Below are positions 49,549 through 55,438 of a stretch of 55,438 nucleotides of DNA, one piece after another (positions within the stretch are counted from its first letter, which is position 1; each line of letters begins with the position of its first letter). A program made the position numbers and the translations under genes. The notes under the pieces are model-generated. The model was not told where the DNA came from. It did not search any database and was given only the letters and a program-made list of their open reading frames with translations. The stretch comes from JALZDI01 sp965653225. Its GTDB lineage: Bacteria > Actinomycetota > Actinomycetes > Propionibacteriales > Nocardioidaceae. The stretch is from the NCBI GenBank assembly GCA_965653225.1, contig CBFGZI010000007.1, forward strand, positions 1-55,438, read 5' to 3'.

Positions 49549-52308
49549 ATGAGCACGAACGCCGACCCGAACGACACACCGACCCCGCCTGGGCCCTTGA
49601 CCGGTGTTGCCGTCTACACGATGTACAGGGGAGACCTCACCCAGCTCCTCCAGTGGTGCAACTTCCACCTGAACGCCGGCGCCTCTCGGCTCTATGTGGT
49701 GCTCGACCGCCCCTCCCCGGAGTCGGTGTCGGAGCTCCCCGACGACCCGCGGATGCACTGGGAGGTCATGGACCAACCAACGTGGGACGCCTGCTACCCG
49801 CGGACGAGCCAGAACGTGGAAGCCAAGCAGGTCGGTGCATTTCTTTGGATGGCCCGTCGGGCAGTCGCGGAGGGCCACAGCTTCCTGGCCATGGTCGACG
49901 CCGACGAGCTGATCGCACTGTCGGAGCCCTTCACCGACATCGCCGCCCGCTTCCCCGACGCGCCGGCGATCACCTTGCAGGTCCGAGAGATGTGGTACGC
50001 CGAGACGGACGAGACGACGGACCCGTTCGCGGCCACGCTGGCGGTGCAGGGATGCCCGGCCCGAGCAGTCAACTGGGGCCAGGCGTTCGGGTGGCGAGCC
50101 CAGTTCCTCCGCGACGGAGTGCTGGGACACGTAGCGGGCAAGTCGATCTACCGGCTCCCCATGTCGACCAACGACATCTCCGTGCACCACCCTCGTGGGG
50201 GGCCCGCAGCGGCGCTGACCGAGGAGCTGCCGGCCACCAGCGGCGGACTGCTGCACTTCGACTGCGGCAGCCTTGCCACCTGGAACGCGAAGTGGAGTGC
50301 TCGCATCGGAGGGGGCACGGTGGCGGCCGGCCTGGGACCGCAGCGGCAGGCGCAGCAACATCTGTTCTCCCACGCGCTGCGCCGGTCACCCCAGCAGCAG
50401 GAGGCCTTCTACCGGGCGTTCTTCTCCCTCAGTGAGCAGACGCAGCGCCGGCTCGAGGCCGACGGGTTGCTCGAGCGCGTCGACGTGAGCGCGCACCTGC
50501 TCGGCCCGCTCCTACCACCCGCGACTCGTGCCGACGAAGGGCTGGTCCGTCTTCCGCCGGCCGCGCGCAGGGTCACGTACCAGTTCGCGATGGTGTGCGA
50601 CACGAGGTTCGTGGGGCCGACCTTCGCCACGATGACGTCGGTGCTTGCCAACCTGGGCGACAAGGGCAGTGTGCGCTTCGTCATCCTCGGCGACGGGCTC
50701 GATGGAGGTGACGTCTCGCATCTGCGCACGCTGGAGCACACGGCGTACGACGTCGAGGTCGTCATCCACGACATCACCGCTGACCTCGACCGCGACGTGG
50801 GGTCCGAGGACTCCAAGCGGGCGACGTTCGGCCGCATCTACCTGATCGACTACCTGCCCGAGCAGCGGACCGTCTACCTCGACGGGGACGTGCTGGCCAC
50901 CCGCGACTTCGCGGAGCTCTTCGACCTCGACATGGGCACGAGCTGCCTGGCGGGGGTGCCGGACAGCGCGGCGTTGCGGCTCGCAGCGAACCCGAACGGC
51001 GTGCCGATCGAACAGCGAAACCGGCTCGTCGGCATCACCGGTGACGACCCGTTGGAGTACCTCAACGGCGGTGTGCTCGTTCTCGACCTGGACAACCCCG
51101 ACTTCTGGGGACTCGCCCTGCGCTCCAGGGCGCTTGTGGTGGCGCAGGGTCGCGCCCTCAAGCAGCGCGACCAGGATGCGATGAACATCGCCTTCGCCGG
51201 AAGGAAGCTCCGGCTCGACAGCAAGTACAACTACATGACCCAGTTCTACGTCTCCGACCGCTGCCTGGACGGTGACCTGACGACGCGCAAGTACGAAGCC
51301 GCCGACGCGAGCCTTGTTCACTTCTCGGGCAAGATCAAGCCGTGGGAGGCCGCACAGGCCGAGTTCTACAACGGCTTGTACCGACGTCTGGTCGCCGATG
51401 CCGAGCAGCGGGTCGGTGTGAGCTGCGGGTTCTACTTCTCCAGGCCAGCGCCCCCGCCCCGCCGCGAATGGACGGCAAGGCAGTGGGAAGAGGTGCTCGA
51501 GTCGTCGCCGACGCTGCCGTCGCACGGCAAGGCGGTACCGGACATCACCGTGCTGGACCTGTGCGATACCGGTGCCTTCCTGCAGCTCTCTCCGGCGATG
51601 TACGAGTTCGCGCTTGCGGCGGACCTGAAGCTGGTCGCCTACGCACACGGGACAACGTTGTTCGCGGTTCCGCTCGACCGCCTCGGCCCCCCACAGGCAC
51701 AGCTCGCCGAGCGGCTGGGGCCGGGTGTGCGCAGGCTGCCCTTCGACCTGGGCGAGGCGCTCGCACCGCACGCCGGTGTCGCGCGCGGGGTGGAGCTGAT
51801 CCTCAGTCGGCACAGCGCCGAGTCGGACGTCGGGTTCGTGCGCTCGGTCGGCGTGTTCGGCATCGTTGCGGCAGGGTCCACCGCGACGTCGGAGCTGCTT
51901 GCGGAGGCCGGAGTCGACGGACAGCTGGAGTCCCTTGAAGGGGGGTCGCTGTCAGGATGGTTCCGGCCGCGCGCCGTTCGGGCAGGGGAACGGGTCTCGC
52001 TCTACATCGACGGCGAGCTCCTGGCGTCGCGGACTCCGACCCTGCACCGGACGGACCTGACCGGTGACGAGCGCATCCGGGGGTTCAGCTTCAACATCTC
52101 GAGGCTGCTCGCGATGCGCTACGCGAGCGAAGGTGAGCTTTCGGTCCGGGTGGCAGGAGCGAACATCCCTCTCCGCGGCGCGCCGCTGACCGTCACCGAC
52201 GTGGCGCGCGACCTTCGCTACGACGTGGCGCGGAACGCCTGGGCCGAAGCCCCAAGCCGCCGCCTCTCCGTTCTCGACCGAGTTCGTCGCCGGATGGCCA
52301 GGCCGTGA
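49549..52308 (+). CDS. Double glycosyltransferase: GT2-like domain + GT8 domain + unknown C-terminal region
   Basis: A 919-residue protein starting directly after the previous stop. Residues about 18-260 are a GT2/GT92-like domain: VAVYTMYRGDLTQLLQWCNF, a VDADE metal site (D117-E120) and a GGLLHFDCGSLATW end. Residues about 345-625 are a GT8 domain: FAMVCDTRFVGPTFATMTSV, YLDGDVLATRDFAELFDLDM (DxD at 445-447), YLNGGVLVLDLD (about 504), DQDAMN and HFSGKIKPW (591). GT8 enzymes are retaining galactosyl- or glucosyltransferases. Residues 650-919 match nothing I recognise, with a beta-rich part around VSLYIDGELLASRTPTLHRT. It may add two sugars in sequence. Confidence 0.8.
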   Translation: MSTNADPNDTPTPPGPLTGVAVYTMYRGDLTQLLQWCNFHLNAGASRLYVVLDRPSPESVSELPDDPRMHWEVMDQPTWDACYPRTSQNVEAKQVGAFLWMARRAVAEGHSFLAMVDADELIALSEPFTDIAARFPDAPAITLQVREMWYAETDETTDPFAATLAVQGCPARAVNWGQAFGWRAQFLRDGVLGHVAGKSIYRLPMSTNDISVHHPRGGPAAALTEELPATSGGLLHFDCGSLATWNAKWSARIGGGTVAAGLGPQRQAQQHLFSHALRRSPQQQEAFYRAFFSLSEQTQRRLEADGLLERVDVSAHLLGPLLPPATRADEGLVRLPPAARRVTYQFAMVCDTRFVGPTFATMTSVLANLGDKGSVRFVILGDGLDGGDVSHLRTLEHTAYDVEVVIHDITADLDRDVGSEDSKRATFGRIYLIDYLPEQRTVYLDGDVLATRDFAELFDLDMGTSCLAGVPDSAALRLAANPNGVPIEQRNRLVGITGDDPLEYLNGGVLVLDLDNPDFWGLALRSRALVVAQGRALKQRDQDAMNIAFAGRKLRLDSKYNYMTQFYVSDRCLDGDLTTRKYEAADASLVHFSGKIKPWEAAQAEFYNGLYRRLVADAEQRVGVSCGFYFSRPAPPPRREWTARQWEEVLESSPTLPSHGKAVPDITVLDLCDTGAFLQLSPAMYEFALAADLKLVAYAHGTTLFAVPLDRLGPPQAQLAERLGPGVRRLPFDLGEALAPHAGVARGVELILSRHSAESDVGFVRSVGVFGIVAAGSTATSELLAEAGVDGQLESLEGGSLSGWFRPRAVRAGERVSLYIDGELLASRTPTLHRTDLTGDERIRGFSFNISRLLAMRYASEGELSVRVAGANIPLRGAPLTVTDVARDLRYDVARNAWAEAPSRRLSVLDRVRRRMARP

Positions 52309-52417
52309 GCCCGGCGACCTTCCCGGGGCGGCTCTTCACCACGCGCCACCGGTCGTGCCACTCCACGCGTCTCTGCACTAACCTGATCGGCTGTGCTGGC
52401 TACGGATAGGGCGGACA

Positions 52418-53116
52418 GTGCATAAGCTGAGCTACTCCCAGTTCGGGGAGGACATCACCGCGGCGAACCTCTTCCGCAACCTCGATTCGGGTTTCTACGT
52501 CGACGTCGGGGCGCACCATCCTCTGCGGCACTCCAACACCGCGATCTTCCACATACGGGGATGGCAGGGCGTCACCGTTGAGCCGATGCAGCGAGGGTTC
52601 CGTGCGTTCCAGCGGCTCCGGCCGCATGCCATCAACGTGCGTGCGGCCATCCACAACGAGGCGGACCGCGTCACGCTCTACAAGTTCCGTGGTGGGCTCA
52701 GCAACACGACCATCGAGGAACGCGCGAAGGATCTGAGCAAGGGCAAGGAAGCCGTCGGCGAGGAGGTCGTCCCCGCCCTAAGCCTCAACGCCGTGTTCGA
52801 GCGCCATGTGCCCGAGGGGGTCCATGTCAACTACCTCTCGGTGGACATCGAAGGGTATGACCCCGAGGCGATCCTCGCCTTCGACCTCGACAAGTACCGT
52901 CCCGACGTCGTGTGCATGGAGATCTACCGTCCCGACATGTTGGCGCTCGGGACGAACGACGCGGTGAAGTACATGTCAGAGCACGGCTACCAGCTGTACG
53001 CCATCAACGTGTTCTCGTTCACCTTCGTCAACGTTCAGGCGGCGGCGGAGCACCTCCGCGTCCCACGAGTGGCGAGGCTCCATGAGGTGACGGAGCACGC
53101 GGCTACGGCGTCCTGA
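52418..53116 (+). CDS. FkbM-family SAM-dependent methyltransferase
   Basis: A 232-residue protein starting at GTG. FkbM features are SQFGEDITAANLFRN, the SAM-binding GFYVDVGAHHPLRHSNT (about residues 25-41), VTVEPMQRGFRAFQRLRP and VNYLSVDIEGYDPEAILAF. FkbM proteins O-methylate sugars or secondary metabolites. In a glycan cluster, methylation of a sugar hydroxyl is likely. The 109-bp upstream region may hold its promoter. The gene is convergent with the epimerase gene. Confidence 0.88.
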   Translation: MHKLSYSQFGEDITAANLFRNLDSGFYVDVGAHHPLRHSNTAIFHIRGWQGVTVEPMQRGFRAFQRLRPHAINVRAAIHNEADRVTLYKFRGGLSNTTIEERAKDLSKGKEAVGEEVVPALSLNAVFERHVPEGVHVNYLSVDIEGYDPEAILAFDLDKYRPDVVCMEIYRPDMLALGTNDAVKYMSEHGYQLYAINVFSFTFVNVQAAAEHLRVPRVARLHEVTEHAATAS

Positions 53117-53162
53117 CCTCGCAGGGCTCGAGCCTCACGGCTGCCGATCCGCGTCCACGCCG

Positions 53163-54086
53163 TCAGTCGCGCGACCGCTCGGCGAACCAGTCCCAGGTGG
53201 CTCGCAGCCCGTCCTCGAGCTTGGTCGAGGGGTCGAACCCGAAGCTCTCCCGCGCCTTGTCGATCTGGCACCAGGTGTCGCGTACCTCCCCGGCGCGGAA
53301 GTCCTGGTAGACGACCTCGAGCTCGAGACCGGTCACGCTGCGCATGAGGTCCAGCAGCTGGTTGACGGTGGTCGGTGTGCCGCTTCCCAGCTGGTAGGCC
53401 CCCTGGGCCGAGCTCTGCACGGCGGTCCAGATGCCCTCGACCAGGTCACCGACGTAGAGGTAGTCGCGGGTCTGGCTCCCGTCGCCGTAGACGACCGGCT
53501 TCTCGCCCGCGAGGACCTGCTTGTAGAAGTGCGCGACCACGGAGCCCTTGTGGAAGGAGCGCGGGCCGTAGATGTTGGAGAAGCGCAGGGCACAGGTGCT
53601 CATGCCGTACGAGCTCGCCCAGGCACTCAGGTAGCCCTCGAGCATCAGCTTCGAGGCGCCGTACGGCGATGTCGGCTGCGGCGCCATCTGCTCGTGCACG
53701 GGCGGCTCGACGTCGCCGAGGATCGCGCCGCCGGTGGAGGCGGCGACGACGCGGTTGACGCCGAGCTCGCGGCTGAGCTCGAGGAGGTTGAAGGTGCCGA
53801 CGACGTTGCAGTCGAAGTTGTGCGCGGGGTCGGCGATGCTCTCGATCACCCGGGTGTCGGCGGCCAGGTGCACCACCGCGTCCTGGCCCTCCAGCGCCGA
53901 GCGCAGCTCATCACGGTTGCGCAGGTCACCCGCGATGAACCGGACCTTGCTCAGGTCGAGATGCTTGCGGTCCCCGAGCGACTCGTTGTCGATCACGGTG
54001 ACGGCGACATCGTCTTGCCTGGTGAGGTAGTCGGCCAGGTGCCGGCCGATGAAGCCTGCGCCACCTGTGATCAGGACGTTCGTCAT
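53163..54086 (-). CDS. NAD-dependent nucleotide-sugar epimerase/dehydratase (GalE-like SDR)
   Basis: A 307-residue extended short-chain dehydrogenase. NAD motif VLITGGAGFIGRHLADYL (residues 4-21), VVHLAADTRVIESIADPAHN, the catalytic Ser/Thr region STGGAILGD and YGASK (active-site Tyr and Lys), then FSNIYGPRSFHKGSVVAHF and GDGSQTRDYLYVGDLVEGI. It belongs to the UDP-glucose 4-epimerase-like group and should supply a nucleotide sugar to the cluster. I chose the ATG at 54084-54086; a GTG at 54096-54098 is in frame. Its promoter motif is shared with the truncated GT-B operon. Confidence 0.9.
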   Translation of the reverse strand: MTNVLITGGAGFIGRHLADYLTRQDDVAVTVIDNESLGDRKHLDLSKVRFIAGDLRNRDELRSALEGQDAVVHLAADTRVIESIADPAHNFDCNVVGTFNLLELSRELGVNRVVAASTGGAILGDVEPPVHEQMAPQPTSPYGASKLMLEGYLSAWASSYGMSTCALRFSNIYGPRSFHKGSVVAHFYKQVLAGEKPVVYGDGSQTRDYLYVGDLVEGIWTAVQSSAQGAYQLGSGTPTTVNQLLDLMRSVTGLELEVVYQDFRAGEVRDTWCQIDKARESFGFDPSTKLEDGLRATWDWFAERSRD

Positions 54087-54111
54087 CTGCGCTCTCACGA
54101 TCTCGGCTGCG

Positions 54112-54127
54112 GGACGCGCCTACGATA
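54112..54127 (-). promoter_or_regulatory. Epimerase promoter motif (shared with 44374-44389)
   Basis: On the minus strand TATCGTAGGCGCGTCC, with the -10-like TATCGT ending 35 bp before the ATG at 54086. It matches the element upstream of the truncated GT-B operon at 14 of 16 positions, with the same distance to the start codon within one base. Confidence 0.55.
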
Positions 54128-54255
54128 TCCTCCGGGGCCGTTGAGCCACGAAGGGCTGCACTGCCGGGGTGTCCGCCCACACGCACCCGCCGACGTGACG
54201 AGGCGGCCGGCTCCAGAACACGACCAGATGACCGTCCGGACGAGGGGGGTTGCCC

Positions 54256-55347
54256 GTGCCACCTGCGACTGCGCCACCGCGGGAGCCGCAGGACCTCGTG
54301 CTGCATATCGGCACCGGCAAGACGGCCACGTCGTCGATCCAGCTCTTCCTGCACCGGAACCGCAGCCGGCTGGCCGAGCTCGGCCATCTCTACCCCAAGA
54401 CCCCGGGGCGGACCCGGCACATCCGGCTCGGGCTGTTCATCCGCCCCGACGAGGACCTCGAACACATGGTCAGCTGGCGGAGGGAGTCCTCTGTCTCGCC
54501 GGCGGAGTTCCGGAAGACGTTCCGGCGTCGCCTGTTCCGGGAGATCGACGAGTTCGGGCTTTCTCGCCTCCTGTTCTCCGACGAGGCCCTGTTCGGCAGC
54601 CCCGAACGGGCGCTGCGGCGGCTGAGCCGCTTCGCCGGCCGGATCGCGGGCAGCGTCCGGGTGGTCGTGTACCTGCGCCGCCAGGACGACCATCTGGTGA
54701 GCCGTTACCAGCAGGTGGTGAAGGTCGGTGAGACCAGGAGACTGACCGAGCGGAGCCAGCGGCTCGACCTGTCCCACACCTACGACTACTACGCCCGCCT
54801 GCGCACCTGGACGCGGCTGGTGCAGCCGGACGAGCTCGTCGTACGCCCGTTCGAGCGGGACAGGTTCGCGAACGGGTCGCTCTACCAGGACTTCCTGGAC
54901 GCCGTAAGCATCGACGCCCGGGCCGAGGACCTCGACCAGGTCGTCAGATCCAGGAACGAGAGCCTGGATGCGGAGTCCGTGGAGTTCCTGCGGATCCTCA
55001 ACGTCCTCCGCGCGGAGAACGAGGCGGCGGCGGCCCTGGTGCCGGTCGACCGTGCACTGGTCAAGCGGCTGGCCGTAGCCTCCACCGGGCCGACCCTGAC
55101 GCTGCCCAGCCCGCTTCTGGACGAGTTCATGGCGCGCTGGGAGGTGTCAAACCGCGGCGTCGCACGTGACCTCATGAAGGCAGGCGACGGCGTGCTGTTC
55201 CACACCGCGCGCAAGACCCGCAACACCACCACCGAGCAGTTCCTCGACCCCGCCAGGCTCGACCACTACCTCACCCTGCTGCAGCTCCCGGAGCAGGTAC
55301 ACGGCCCGCTGCGTAGGCTGGCCGAGCGCGAGGCGCGAGGCCGCTGA
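54256..55347 (+). CDS. Sulfotransferase-like protein, paralogue 3
   Basis: A 363-residue protein very like the one at 44505-45608: LVLHIGTGKTATSSIQLFLH, LFSDEALFGSPERALRRL, VVVYLRRQDDHLVSRYQQVV, YDYYARLRTWTRLVQPDELV and the tail NTTTEQFLDPARLDHYL. The GTG at 54256 has AGGGGGG at good distance; the TTG at 54250 is in frame but too near the ribosome-binding site. It is divergent from the epimerase gene and convergent with a third GT2 copy at the window edge. PAPS-dependent sulfation of a glycan is inferred. Confidence 0.75.
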   Translation: MPPATAPPREPQDLVLHIGTGKTATSSIQLFLHRNRSRLAELGHLYPKTPGRTRHIRLGLFIRPDEDLEHMVSWRRESSVSPAEFRKTFRRRLFREIDEFGLSRLLFSDEALFGSPERALRRLSRFAGRIAGSVRVVVYLRRQDDHLVSRYQQVVKVGETRRLTERSQRLDLSHTYDYYARLRTWTRLVQPDELVVRPFERDRFANGSLYQDFLDAVSIDARAEDLDQVVRSRNESLDAESVEFLRILNVLRAENEAAAALVPVDRALVKRLAVASTGPTLTLPSPLLDEFMARWEVSNRGVARDLMKAGDGVLFHTARKTRNTTTEQFLDPARLDHYLTLLQLPEQVHGPLRRLAEREARGR

Positions 55348-55364
55348 CGCGAGAACCGCAGGGT

Positions 55365-55438
55365 CTACCGTCGCGCGGAGCCCAGGTCGCGGATCCGGTC
55401 GATGGCCATCGCCGGCAGCCTCCGCACGATCGACCTGC
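55365..55438 (-). CDS. Family 2 glycosyltransferase, paralogue C (only the C-terminal end in window)
   Basis: The last 23 codons of a minus-strand gene that enters from the right edge. They read RSIVRRLPAMAIDRIRDLGS and a short tail before TAG, aligning with the ends of the two GT2 paralogues (RKSILRSLPEMAIDRIRDLA in paralogue A). It lies 17 bp after the convergent sulfotransferase gene. It shows that the GT2-sulfotransferase association occurs a third time and that the cluster continues beyond the window. Confidence 0.85.
   Translation of the reverse strand, partial: RSIVRRLPAMAIDRIRDLGSARR

Overview
The window is high-GC DNA from an actinobacterium (Actinomycetota). Several blocks keep the gene order known from Mycobacterium tuberculosis: proC / TIM-barrel isomerase / Ppx / Rv0495c-like; radA-disA / Rv3587c-like / mutY; and clpC-lsr2-lysS-coaX-panD-panC-DUF2520. 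nadB and nadC sit inside the panD-coaX interval, an order I associate with Nocardioides- and Streptomyces-type genomes. A Nocardioidaceae-like organism is a reasonable inference but is not proven by the sequence.

Layout. (1) 1-6891, minus strand: saccharopine-dehydrogenase-like protein (cut by the left edge), ProC, proline dehydrogenase, a two-gene ABC exporter under a TetR regulator with a candidate operator, a TIM-barrel isomerase and Ppx/GppA. (2) 6944-9215, plus: a cysteine-rich Rv0495c-like protein, a striking 11-bp-periodic repeat, a VOC protein and a methyltransferase. (3) 9252-18532: a carbohydrate-use locus with an ABC importer (lipoprotein plus two permeases, no ATPase), a LacI regulator, and a divergently oriented cytoplasmic debranching-type glycosidase followed by a secreted 881-residue six-hairpin glycosidase. 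(4) 18538-25231: tandem hairpins, RadA, DisA (c-di-AMP synthase), a membrane-anchored Pro/Ser-rich protein, MutY, and a PadR regulator facing an FAD monooxygenase across a 29-bp operator-like palindrome. (5) 25306-35879, minus: ClpC, Lsr2, LysS, CoaX, NadC, NadB, PanD, PanC and a DUF2520 Rossmann protein, a tightly packed cofactor and housekeeping block. (6) 36050-36985: a MidA-like methyltransferase gene broken by one in-frame TAA.

(7) 36968-55438: a surface-glycan cluster and the most unusual part of the window. At its centre is one 682-codon gene fusing an assimilatory APS (sulfonucleotide) reductase to a UDP-sulfoquinovose synthase (SQD1). This puts the enzyme that makes sulfite and the enzyme that uses it in the same polypeptide. 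Three bases downstream is an HNK-1-type carbohydrate sulfotransferase. Around these lie three more sulfotransferase-like genes, two complete GT2 genes plus the tail of a third, a GT-B glycosyltransferase and a paralogue that has lost its C-terminal domain, a 919-residue GT2/GT8 double glycosyltransferase, a PseG/SpsG-like protein, a second type of GT2, an FkbM methyltransferase and a nucleotide-sugar epimerase. I infer that the cluster builds and decorates a cell-surface glycan carrying both sulfonate (C-S, sulfoquinovose) and sulfate-ester (O-S) groups. No polymerase, flippase or export gene is in view, so the final product is not known. No tRNA, rRNA, insertion sequence or CRISPR array was found.
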